Origin: Fen-455 sp050012675
Lineage (GTDB): Bacteria > Actinomycetota > Acidimicrobiia > Acidimicrobiales > Bog-793
Assembly: GCA_050012675.1 (NCBI GenBank)
Contig: JBEKGS010000008.1
Coordinates: forward strand, 1-64,000
Reading direction: 5' to 3'
Length of the DNA: 64,000 nt
Below, one piece after another: positions 49,712-57,348 of this stretch (its first letter is position 1; each line of letters begins with the position of its first letter). Under the pieces are notes generated by a model. That model worked only from the letters and a program-made list of their open reading frames with translations. It ran no database searches and was not told where the DNA came from. Position numbers and translations under genes: made by a program.

Positions 49712-50991
49712 CCACGGCGCTCGACATCTTGCATGTCGACATGGACGCCTTCTTCGCGGCTGTCGAAGTCCTAGACGACCCGAGCTTGCGAGGCCTGCCG
49801 GTGATAGTCGGCGGGACCGGGTCGCGCGGGGTCGTGGCCTCGTGCTCCTACGAGGCGAGGGCCACCGGAGTCCGCTCCGCGATGTCGATGGTCGAGGCGC
49901 GGCACCGCTGCCCTCAGGCCGTTGTGCTCCCGGGACGCCACGGCCGCTACGGCGAGGTGAGCCGTCAGCTCCACAAGGTCTTCGAAGTGTTCACTCCGCT
50001 CATCGAGCCGATCGCCTTGGACGAGGCGTTCCTCGACGTGTCCGGGGCCCACAAGTTGTTCGGCTCGAGCATGGAGATCGCCGGGGCGATCCGCGCCCGT
50101 GTCGCCGAGGAACTGCAGCTGTCGTGCTCGGTCGGGATCGCCCGTAACAAGCTGCTGGCCAAGCTGGCCTCGAGGGCCGCCAAGCCGGTCGCCTCCCTGA
50201 GCGGGCCGGTTGCCGGGCCCGGCATCTTCGTCGTGCGCCACGAGGACGAGCTGGCCTTCCTCCATCCCCGCCCGGTCTCCGACCTTTGGGGCGTGGGTCC
50301 CCGCACGGCCGAGCGCCTGGCCCGCTATGGGATCGCCACGATCGCCGATCTCGCCAATGTCGACCCGCAGCACCTCACCCGCCTCGTCGGGCGCGCGGCC
50401 GGGTCCCAGCTCCACGCGCTTGCCTGGGCCCGCGACGACAGGCCCGTCGAGATGGGCCGGCCCGTGAAGTCGGTCGGCCACGAGGAGACCTTCGCCGTCG
50501 ACCTGCACGATCCCGAACAGCTTCGTCTCGAGGCCGCGCGCATGGCCGACGCGGTTGCCAGCCGGCTGCGTGCGTCGGGTCTCGCGGGGCGCACTGTCAC
50601 AGTGAAGCTGCGCTACGGCGACTTCACGACGATCACGCGCTCGCATTCCCTGCACCGCCCGGTGGCCTCCTCGGCAGAGCTCGTGAAGATCGCCGCGGCG
50701 CTGCTGTCGGCTGCCGAGGTCCATCCCGGCGTGCGTCTTTTGGGCGTCAGCGTCTCGTCCCTGGAGGCGCGTGCGGACGGGAGCGGGGAGCAGCTCAGTC
50801 TCTGGGACCCGGCCAGGCCCCCGGACGGCCAGGCGCACGGGGCCACGAGCGCCCGCTCGGACCTCGACGCGGCCGTGGACGCCATCCGGGAGCGCTACGG
50901 GGTCGCCTCGGTCGGTCCCGCGGCGCTAGTGGGCGCTTCGGGGCTGCGTGTCAAGCAGCTCGGCGACGCGCCGTGGGGCCCTTCGAAATAG
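49708..50991 (+). CDS. dinB: DNA polymerase IV (Y-family)
   Basis: The 427-residue translesion polymerase has LHVDMDAFFAAVE, SYEARATGVRSAM, IEPIALDEAFLDVSG, the thumb HhH region and a little-finger domain. A clamp-binding motif QLSLWD lies near the C-terminus. It is the third gene of the nrdR-PIG-L-dinB unit, near lexA; no LexA box was seen directly before this unit. Confidence 0.93.
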   Translation: MTTALDILHVDMDAFFAAVEVLDDPSLRGLPVIVGGTGSRGVVASCSYEARATGVRSAMSMVEARHRCPQAVVLPGRHGRYGEVSRQLHKVFEVFTPLIEPIALDEAFLDVSGAHKLFGSSMEIAGAIRARVAEELQLSCSVGIARNKLLAKLASRAAKPVASLSGPVAGPGIFVVRHEDELAFLHPRPVSDLWGVGPRTAERLARYGIATIADLANVDPQHLTRLVGRAAGSQLHALAWARDDRPVEMGRPVKSVGHEETFAVDLHDPEQLRLEAARMADAVASRLRASGLAGRTVTVKLRYGDFTTITRSHSLHRPVASSAELVKIAAALLSAAEVHPGVRLLGVSVSSLEARADGSGEQLSLWDPARPPDGQAHGATSARSDLDAAVDAIRERYGVASVGPAALVGASGLRVKQLGDAPWGPSK

Positions 50992-51044
50992 CGTGCCGCA
51001 ATACGCGGCGGAATCAGACGGCGGCGATAGCGTTGGAGGGGGAG

Positions 51045-51149
51045 ATGGCCGCAATTACAGGTGGAGTCGGGTCCGCGCCGTTGTCGGGTGGTCACCGCTG
51101 TGGGATGATTGAGGCGGTGCAGCAAGAGTCGCTGGCCGAGAGGGGGTGA
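51045..51149 (+). CDS. Possible 34-residue peptide before the DUF3040 gene
   Basis: GGAGGGGG just before an ATG at 51045 opens a short frame (MAAITGGVGSAPLSGGHRCG and 14 more residues) that ends 2 nt before the DUF3040 ATG. The ribosome site is good and the spacing suggests coupling. A promoter-like TTGTCG-17-GATGAT lies inside the frame, so it may be chance. Confidence 0.25.
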   Translation: MAAITGGVGSAPLSGGHRCGMIEAVQQESLAERG

Positions 51150-51151
51150 CG

Positions 51152-51517
51152 ATGCCGCTTTCCGAAGAGGAGCAGAGAATCCTCCATGAAATGGAGGAGA
51201 AGCTGTACGAGCACGATCGGGCTTTTGCCGACCGTGTCAGTACGAAGTCGCAGAATCGCCCGCGTGGCCGCACCGGAAGGGGATGGGTCGTCGCCTTCAT
51301 AGCAGGCTTCGTTCTCCTGCTCGTGGCCTTCGGCTCGTCTGTGTTCCTCGGCAGCATCGGGTTCGTGATCATGCTCGTGGCCACGATCGCCTTTGTGCGC
51401 CAGGCCAGGAGCGCGGACTCACCCGGTTTCGGCGGCCTCATGGGCAAGTCGCGGCGCACGGGCGACGAGTGGTCCGAGATGCGCCGGCGCCTGCGGTCCC
51501 GTTTCGGACCCCGCTGA
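51152..51517 (+). CDS. DUF3040 small membrane protein
   Basis: The 121-residue protein starts MPLSEEEQRILHEMEEKLYE, the DUF3040 signature, followed by two closely spaced hydrophobic segments (about residues 46-60 and 66-83) and a basic C-terminus. DUF3040 proteins are widespread in actinobacteria and of unknown function. GAGAGGGGG precedes the ATG. Confidence 0.87.
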   Translation: MPLSEEEQRILHEMEEKLYEHDRAFADRVSTKSQNRPRGRTGRGWVVAFIAGFVLLLVAFGSSVFLGSIGFVIMLVATIAFVRQARSADSPGFGGLMGKSRRTGDEWSEMRRRLRSRFGPR

Positions 51518-51533
51518 GTTCCCTCCCCGTCCC

Positions 51534-51854
51534 GTGAGCGGCGGCCCCGCGCGAGAGCGCGGCCCCGCCAGGTCCCCCGAGAAGTCCTCAGGCCGGCGCG
51601 CCTGGTGGGTGTTGGCGCTGTCGGCACTCGGCCGCAGGCCGGACTTGTGGACGACCGCCGCCTTCGAGGCGGTATCGCTGGTGCCGCCCGGGTGGTGGCG
51701 TCGTTGGCCGCCGGTACCCGTGGTTTCGCCGAAGTGGTTGGCTTTCCGGATGGAGACCGCCTATGGGGACCCGGACGCGCGCCCTACGCCGGCCGACGTC
51801 GTCGCCTTCCTGGACTGGTGCCGAATGACACGCCCCCGCGCGTGGTTGCGGTAG
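51534..51854 (+). CDS. Conserved small actinobacterial protein, function unknown
   Basis: From the GTG at 51534 the frame encodes 106 residues: an Arg/Pro-rich start, then WWVLALSALGRRPDLWTTA, VSLVPPGWWRRWPPVPVVSP and FRMETAYGDPDA before DVVAFLDWCR. The Trp-rich middle and the METAYGD segment look conserved and match, from memory, unnamed actinobacterial proteins of about 100 residues. It lies 16 nt after the DUF3040 gene. Confidence 0.65.
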   Translation: MSGGPARERGPARSPEKSSGRRAWWVLALSALGRRPDLWTTAAFEAVSLVPPGWWRRWPPVPVVSPKWLAFRMETAYGDPDARPTPADVVAFLDWCRMTRPRAWLR

Positions 51855-51857
51855 CCT
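51852..51857 (+). promoter_or_regulatory. Leaderless-type -10 element TAGCCT
   Basis: TAGCCT overlaps the stop of the previous gene and ends 7 nt before the ATG of a 12-codon ORF at 51865. Confidence 0.5.
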
Positions 51858-51864
51858 CCGCCTG

Positions 51865-51903
51865 ATGGCTCGCCCAAGACGACGAGGACCCCAAGAAGGC
51901 TGA
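51865..51903 (+). CDS. 12-residue Arg-rich leader peptide before the HNH gene
   Basis: The frame encodes MARPRRRGPQEG and ends one base before the HNH ATG at 51905. It fits the leaderless rule (hexamer, 7 nt, ATG). The ribosome site for the HNH gene (AAGAAGG) lies inside it, so translation of the leader could control or couple HNH expression. Confidence 0.4.
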   Translation: MARPRRRGPQEG

Positions 51904-51904
51904 G

Positions 51905-52423
51905 ATGGTCGGCCGCGCGCTCGTGCTGAACGCGTCTTTCGAGCCGCTGTCGGTTGTGGCCTCGCGGCGGGCCCTCGTGCTGGTGCTCGCCGACAAGGCC
52001 GTTCTCGTGCACGGGACGGGCCACCATCTCCACTCCGCCAAGGCCAAGTTCCCCGAGCCGTCGGTCGTCCGGCTCGTCAACTACGTTCGGGTCCCGCACC
52101 AGGCCCGCGTCGCTGTGACGAGGCGCTCGGTGTTCGTCCGTGACGGTCACCGCTGCCAGTACTGCGGAGCTCAAGCCGAGAACATCGACCACGTCGTGCC
52201 CCGCAGCCGGGGCGGCACGCACAGCTGGGACAACGTCGTGGCCTGCTGCAGGCGTTGCAACAGCCGCAAAGAGGACAGGCTGTTGGACGAAGCGGGCTTC
52301 CGCCTCGCGAAGATGCCCCGCGCCCCCCGTTCGCGCCTGTGGCTGCTGGCTGCGAGCGGTGAGGTCCTCGACGAGTGGGCACCTTACGTCGAGCCTGTGC
52401 TCGGCCGCGCAGTCGGCCTCTGA
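51905..52423 (+). CDS. HNH endonuclease-family protein
   Basis: The 172-residue protein has an N-terminal segment ALVLNASFEPLSVVASRRA and a C-terminal HNH domain with zinc cysteines in CQYCGA and CCRRCN and the catalytic HNH core IDHVVPRSRGGTHSWDNVV. This architecture is common as a chromosomal gene in actinobacteria, where its role is not established. It is not linked to a mobile element here. Confidence 0.87.
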   Translation: MVGRALVLNASFEPLSVVASRRALVLVLADKAVLVHGTGHHLHSAKAKFPEPSVVRLVNYVRVPHQARVAVTRRSVFVRDGHRCQYCGAQAENIDHVVPRSRGGTHSWDNVVACCRRCNSRKEDRLLDEAGFRLAKMPRAPRSRLWLLAASGEVLDEWAPYVEPVLGRAVGL

Positions 52424-53130
52424 CCACGCGAGCCGCCTTTTTTGGCCAGCGGTCCTGGCGCGTGCTCGAACGCCGCGACACGCCGGGCGCCCTCCACGGC
52501 GATCCGCCCGACCCCTCCGGCGCGCCTCTCGCCTGCGTGTGCATCCCCACCGCGAGGTCAGTTGTCATAGGGAGCGCCCAGCCCGCGTCTGACTTCGACG
52601 CGGCAAGGCTGGCCGCCGGTCAGGTCGAGCTCGTGCGCCGCCGAAGCGGTGGGGGAGCGGTCCTCGTAGTGCCCGGCTCGCAGGTGTGGCTGGACGTCTT
52701 CGTGCCGGGTGGTGACCCGTTGGCGGACTCTGACGTGGGCAAGTCCTTCCACTGGTTGGGCGACGCCTATGCCGCCGCCATCGCGGCGGTGCTCGGCACC
52801 TCGCCGGACAAGGCGGGCGTCGAGGTCAACCGCGGGCCCCGTCAGACCACGGCCTGGTCCAGGACGCTCTGTTACGCCGGGCTCGGGGCCGGCGAGGTCA
52901 CCGTCGCGGGTCGCAAGGTCGTCGGCATGTCGCAGCGCAGGGAGCGCTCGGGCGCCTGGATCCACTCGATGGCACTTCTGAGCGATCACGCGGACGACCT
53001 CGCCGGGCTCCTGGCCGGAGCCGAGGAACACCGTTCGGCTGCTCGGGCGGCACTTTCGTGCGCCGGCCTCGAGGGCGCCGAGCACTTGGTCGCTCCTTTG
53101 ACCGAGGAGATCCTCGCCCGCCTTCCCTAG
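52420..53130 (+). CDS. Lipoate-protein ligase A-like protein
   Basis: The protein belongs to the biotin/lipoate ligase fold: ARSVVIGSAQPASDFD, VRRRSGGGAVLVVPG (the RRxSGGGAV ligase signature), NRGPRQTTAWSRTLCYAG and VVGMSQRRERSGAWIHSM with a KVVGMSQRR motif. The activated acid is probably lipoate or octanoate. The first conserved strand (SWRVLE) lies before the nearest GTG (52462), so the CTG at 52420 overlapping the HNH stop is my preferred start; 236 residues result. A GTG at 52375 is also possible. Confidence 0.75.
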   Translation: MTTRAAFFGQRSWRVLERRDTPGALHGDPPDPSGAPLACVCIPTARSVVIGSAQPASDFDAARLAAGQVELVRRRSGGGAVLVVPGSQVWLDVFVPGGDPLADSDVGKSFHWLGDAYAAAIAAVLGTSPDKAGVEVNRGPRQTTAWSRTLCYAGLGAGEVTVAGRKVVGMSQRRERSGAWIHSMALLSDHADDLAGLLAGAEEHRSAARAALSCAGLEGAEHLVAPLTEEILARLP

Positions 53131-53258
53131 GGCGTGGGTGCCGGTCGCCGGCCTTGATCGTGGCACCCGTCCCAGGGCGGGTCGTCGCCCTCCGGTTTCC
53201 GCCCCGTGGGCGAGCCGCGCCCGTTCTTGTGCGCCATGGCGGCCCGGCGCGCCCCGAG

Positions 53259-53324
53259 TGGGGGAGAGCGACGAGGATTGTTGACGGGTGGGGGAAATGA
53301 CCATAAAGTGGCGCTAAGTGGGGG
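53259..53324 (+). promoter_or_regulatory. mraZ promoter with phased MraZ-box-like repeats
   Basis: TTGACG (53281-53286) and TAAAGT (53304-53309) are 17 bp apart. TGGGGG elements begin at 53259, 53289 and 53319 and TGGCG begins at 53309; all share the same 10-bp phase. MraZ is known to bind TGGGN repeats with 5-nt spacers upstream of its own gene, so these are its probable operators. Confidence 0.7.
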
Positions 53325-53343
53325 CCCGGGGAGGGCGTGCTCC

Positions 53344-53799
53344 ATGACAGTGGGAACGAAGGCTGCTTTGACGCCAAGCTTCAAGTTCGTCGGGAATTTC
53401 CCCCGCTCGCTCGACGCAAAGGGTCGGGTGATCCTGCCGTCGCGTATGCGCGCCGAATTTCAACAGCACGGCTACCTGACACCGGGCGCGGACGGTTGCC
53501 TGGCGCTGTGGCCCGAGGAGGAGTTCGAGCTCGAGGCCGATCGCCAGCACGCCAAGGACGCCCAGGGCGTCGAGGCACGCAACGACCTGCGTGACTGGGC
53601 GGCGCTTGTCACCCGCGTCGAGTTCGACCGGCAGAACCGGATGCCGGTGCCGCCCGAGCTGCGTGCTCTCGCCAAGTTGGAACAGGAAGTCCTTTTCGTA
53701 GGGGTGCTGGACCGCGTCGAGCTCTGGTCCCCTGCAAGCTGGTCGTCACGCCGTGGGGAGCCGGTGGCCGTGCCCGCGACCGGAGAGGTCGGGCCGTGA
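53344..53799 (+). CDS. mraZ: Transcriptional regulator MraZ
   Basis: The 151-residue AbrB-like protein has two SpoVT-type repeats, with NFPRSLDAKGRVILPSRMR in the first and RVEFDRQNRMPVPPELRALA in the second. It represses or tunes the dcw cluster. The N-terminus is about 12 residues longer than usual (ATG at 53344 with GGGGAGGG upstream). The operator-like repeats in front fit autoregulation. Confidence 0.92.
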   Translation: MTVGTKAALTPSFKFVGNFPRSLDAKGRVILPSRMRAEFQQHGYLTPGADGCLALWPEEEFELEADRQHAKDAQGVEARNDLRDWAALVTRVEFDRQNRMPVPPELRALAKLEQEVLFVGVLDRVELWSPASWSSRRGEPVAVPATGEVGP

Positions 53800-53978
53800 G
53801 CCATGGCCGGCCTGTCGCGTCTGCACGGTCCCGGCGTCCCCGAAACCCGATCTGTCGCCGCTCCTGGGTCGTCCGCAGCCCCTCGGCTGAAGTGCCGGAT
53901 GGCATCACTACCCTCTCCGCCCTGTCTCATCCTCACTTCGGGGGAAGCCCTTCTCCCGAGCCGGTCGGGGGGTTGCGG

Positions 53979-54926
53979 ATGACCCAGGAGTACGCGCACA
54001 CGCCGGTCATGGTCGAAGAGGTCGTGTCGATGTTCGAGCCCGTCCCCGCGGGCGTGCTCATCGACGCAACAGTTGGCGGGGGCGGCCACGCGGCGGCATT
54101 GTTGGACCGACTGCCCGACCACGACCTGGTCGGGCTCGACGCCGACGATGCCGCCGTGGCCAAGGCGCAGGAGCACCTGGGCAGGTTCGGGGAGCGGGCC
54201 AGGGTCGTGAAGGCCCGCTTCGACGCTTTGGCCGTGGTGGCAGGGACCTTGGCGACGGGGCGCCCGGTGGCGGGAGTCCTGTTCGACCTCGGTGTGAGCT
54301 CACCGCAGCTCGACCAGCCCGAACGGGGCTTTTCCTACAACAAGGAAGGCCCCTTGGACATGCGCATGGACCGCTCGCGGCCGACCACCGCCGCGGATCT
54401 CGTCAACACCCTCAGTGCCGCCGAGCTCACCAGGCTGTTCGCCGACAACGGCGAAGGCCGTTTCGCACGCTTCGTTGCCGCCGGAATCGTCGCCAGCCGC
54501 CCGATCGAGACGACCGCGGGTCTCGTCCAGGTCATCGAGCGCTCGCTTCCCGGCGTCGCCAGGAAGCGAGCCGGCCACCCGGCCAAGCGGATCTTCCAGG
54601 CCTTGCGCATCGAGCTCAACCAGGAGCTCGAGGTGCTGGCCGCCGGGCTCGAGAGCGCGCTCGGCCTGCTGTGCGGCGGGGGCCGCTGTGTCGTGTTGTC
54701 CTACCACTCGGGAGAGGACCGGCTCGTCAAGCAGTCCTTCCTACGTGCCGCGAGCGGTGGCTGCGTGTGCCCCGCGGGCCTGCCTTGCGTGTGCGGGGCG
54801 GTCGGCACCGTGCGCGTCCTCACCCGTGGCGCCCGCCTGCCGAGCGCGGCTGAGACCTCCCGCAACCCCCGCGCGAAGAGCGCCAGGCTGCGCGCCGCCG
54901 AGCGCCTTTTTGAAAGGGCGGCCTGA
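53979..54926 (+). CDS. rsmH: 16S rRNA m4C1402 methyltransferase RsmH
   Basis: The 315-residue enzyme has HTPVMVEEVVSMF, IDATVGGGGHAAALL, LFDLGVSSPQLDQPERGFSY, PLDMRMD and LSYHSGEDRLVK, all RsmH motifs. It modifies C1402 in the ribosomal P site. The ATG at 53979 is chosen because homology starts there; an in-frame GTG at 53796 overlaps the mraZ stop and would add 61 unconserved residues. Confidence 0.92.
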   Translation: MTQEYAHTPVMVEEVVSMFEPVPAGVLIDATVGGGGHAAALLDRLPDHDLVGLDADDAAVAKAQEHLGRFGERARVVKARFDALAVVAGTLATGRPVAGVLFDLGVSSPQLDQPERGFSYNKEGPLDMRMDRSRPTTAADLVNTLSAAELTRLFADNGEGRFARFVAAGIVASRPIETTAGLVQVIERSLPGVARKRAGHPAKRIFQALRIELNQELEVLAAGLESALGLLCGGGRCVVLSYHSGEDRLVKQSFLRAASGGCVCPAGLPCVCGAVGTVRVLTRGARLPSAAETSRNPRAKSARLRAAERLFERAA

Positions 54927-55528
54927 TGGCCAGTACTGCCCGTTCCGTTTCGACTGCTGCCCGGGCGATGCCGGCCCACGAGCCTGGGACGTCCCGGCCC
55001 TCGGAAACAGGGCCTGCACGTCCCAGGCTCGACGTAGTCGAACGCCGCCGCGCGGCGGAGCGATCGGTCCGCCGCCGGGTCAACATGCTGCGGGGCCTCG
55101 GCGTCTTGTTCGTCGTGGGGGCCCTCGCTGTCACCGCCGCCGCGCACGCTTTCGTCGCGTCCGACCAGCAACGCGTCGACGGCCTGGAGAGCCAGATCTC
55201 TCAGGCGCTCGCCGCGCAACAGGACCTGCAGCTGAGCCGGGCCGAGCTCGAGTCACCGGTACGCGTGCTCTCCATCGCCGAGCGCCAGCTCGGCATGGTC
55301 TCGCCGGCGTCGCTGACGTACCTGGCGCCCGCGAACCCCGGGCCTTCGGTGTCGCAGGTGCAAGCGGCCGAGTCGAGGGCTGCACTGTCCCGCGTCGAGG
55401 CGGCGTCGAGATCAGCGACAGCCGGGCCGTCCAGGTCGCGCGCCGGCGGGGCGACTGGAGCCGGGACGGAGACTCAGACGTCACTCGCCGGACCCGGATC
55501 CTCCGGGGCCACGACTGCGACCGGGTGA
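54926..55528 (+). CDS. ftsL: FtsL-like division protein
   Basis: The 200-residue protein has a disordered N-terminus, one transmembrane segment at about residues 56-76 (GLGVLFVVGALAVTAAAHAFV) and a short coiled coil (VDGLESQISQALAAQQDL), followed by a low-complexity Ser/Ala/Gly tail. Position between rsmH and ftsI and the topology identify it as FtsL rather than sequence identity. The long tail is unusual. It overlaps both neighbours. Confidence 0.75.
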   Translation: MASTARSVSTAARAMPAHEPGTSRPSETGPARPRLDVVERRRAAERSVRRRVNMLRGLGVLFVVGALAVTAAAHAFVASDQQRVDGLESQISQALAAQQDLQLSRAELESPVRVLSIAERQLGMVSPASLTYLAPANPGPSVSQVQAAESRAALSRVEAASRSATAGPSRSRAGGATGAGTETQTSLAGPGSSGATTATG

Positions 55529-57348
55529 AGGAGTTGGACCCGTCCGACAGGCGGACCCGGCCCCGATCGGGCTCACGCCCGAGAACCTCCGCTCCCACCA
55601 GGACCCGTGCCCGGGCGAAGAGCTCCCCGAGGCGGCCCAGGATGCGCAAGCGCCTTGTCGCCATGCTCGTCGTGGCCGCGTTGGCTCTGACGGGCCTCGC
55701 CGCCCGCCTCGTCCAGATCCAGGGCCTCGACGCCGTCCAGTACGCCTCCTATGGCTCGCAGGAGGTCTACCAGCGCATGGCCCTGCCGGCCCTGCGAGGG
55801 GCGATCTACGACCGCAACGGCAACCTCATCGCGGCCTCGTCGCCGCGAGTCGACGTCGTCGCCGACGACTACCTCGTGAACGGCTCCAGGGCCGATCGGG
55901 CGACGCTCGCCTCGATACTCGGGCTTTCGGTACAGGCGCTGTCCGCCAAGCTCAACGAGCGCAACGGATATGTTCCCCTTGCCTACCAGGTGAGCGCCGC
56001 CGTCGAGCAGAAGGTCGCCGCCCTCGACCTGCCGTATCTCACCTTCGCGCCCGACATCGCCCGCACGGATCCTGACGGCAACCTGTTCTCGCCTCTCCTC
56101 GGCATCGTCGGCTTCAGCGGCAAGGGCCTCTCCGGCCTCGAGTACCTCGAGAACTCCCTTCTCGACGGCCGTCCCGGCTCGGAGGTCGTGCCGACCGGCC
56201 CGAACGGTGAAGGGCTCCCGGGCACCGCAAGCGACGTCGTCGCCGCCCGCCAGGGCACGAGCCTCGTGCTCAGCTTGGACGAGCCGCTCCAGTTCGAGGT
56301 CGAAAAGGACATGTCCCAACAGATCAAGGCGACCCATGCCACAGGCGGCGTGGCCATAGTCGAGGACCGGCGCACCGGCGAGATCCTGGCCATGGTCGAT
56401 CTCGTCGCGGGCCCGCACGGTCAGGTGGTGCCCTCGGACCAGAACCTTGCGGTCACCTCCGTCTACCAGCCCGGCTCGGTCATGAAGCTCGTGACGATCT
56501 CCGGTGCTCTCCAAGAAGGCCTTATCAGCCCGACGTCGGTCTTCACCGTGCCCTACCAGATCTCGCTCGGGGGCTGGCCTTTCTCCGACGCCGACTACCA
56601 CCCGACCGAGCAGCTCACCGCTACGCAGATCCTCGCCCAGTCCTCCAACATCGGCACGATCGAGATCGCCCACCTCCTCGGGCCGGATCGCCTGTCCTAC
56701 TTCCTGCGCGACCTTGGTTTCGGCGAGCCGACCGGTCTCTCCTGGCCGGGGGAGACCAACGGCCTCGTCCCGAGCCCGTACGACGCGGCGACCTGGTCCC
56801 CCTCGTCGATGGGAACCGTCCCGATCGGCACCGGGGAGGCGGTCACGCCGCTGCAGATCCTGGACGCCTACAACATGGTCGCCAACGACGGCATGTTCGT
56901 GGCGCCACGGCTCGTCGAGGCGACCATCTCGCCCAAGGGCGTCGAGCACCTTGTCCCGCAGCAGCACGAAAGGCGCGCCCTGTCGCCCTACACCGTCAGC
57001 GAATTGCTGCCGATGCTCGAGCAGGTGACCGAGGACGGGACCGCGCTCGCGGCCCGCATCCCGGGGTATACCGTCGCCGGCAAGACCGGGACGGCGCAGA
57101 TCCCGAGCACGACCGGGCCCGGTTACCAACAAGGCGCCTGGAGCGCGACCTTCGTGGGTTTCGCCCCGGCGCAGAACCCTGCTCTCACGACCCTTGTCAT
57201 GCTCAGCCACCCTGACCTCATCTACGGAGGACTGGCTTCGGCTCCGGTGTTCTCCGCCATCATGCGCTACGCGCTCCGCCATTTCGATGTGGCGCCCACT
57301 GGCGGACAGGGCCTCTCCTCGGGCTCGCCGGCCGTCGGTGGTCAGTGA
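55525..57348 (+). CDS. ftsI: Septal penicillin-binding protein (FtsI/PBP3)
   Basis: The 607-residue class B transpeptidase has a basic N-terminus, one membrane anchor (about residues 43-62), a dimerisation domain with RGAIYDRNGNLIA and a transpeptidase domain. The active-site serine is Ser318 with Lys321 (SVMK), SxN is 373-375 and KTG is 520-522. It cross-links septal peptidoglycan with FtsW. The GTG overlaps ftsL (GTGA). Confidence 0.93.
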   Translation: MKELDPSDRRTRPRSGSRPRTSAPTRTRARAKSSPRRPRMRKRLVAMLVVAALALTGLAARLVQIQGLDAVQYASYGSQEVYQRMALPALRGAIYDRNGNLIAASSPRVDVVADDYLVNGSRADRATLASILGLSVQALSAKLNERNGYVPLAYQVSAAVEQKVAALDLPYLTFAPDIARTDPDGNLFSPLLGIVGFSGKGLSGLEYLENSLLDGRPGSEVVPTGPNGEGLPGTASDVVAARQGTSLVLSLDEPLQFEVEKDMSQQIKATHATGGVAIVEDRRTGEILAMVDLVAGPHGQVVPSDQNLAVTSVYQPGSVMKLVTISGALQEGLISPTSVFTVPYQISLGGWPFSDADYHPTEQLTATQILAQSSNIGTIEIAHLLGPDRLSYFLRDLGFGEPTGLSWPGETNGLVPSPYDAATWSPSSMGTVPIGTGEAVTPLQILDAYNMVANDGMFVAPRLVEATISPKGVEHLVPQQHERRALSPYTVSELLPMLEQVTEDGTALAARIPGYTVAGKTGTAQIPSTTGPGYQQGAWSATFVGFAPAQNPALTTLVMLSHPDLIYGGLASAPVFSAIMRYALRHFDVAPTGGQGLSSGSPAVGGQ

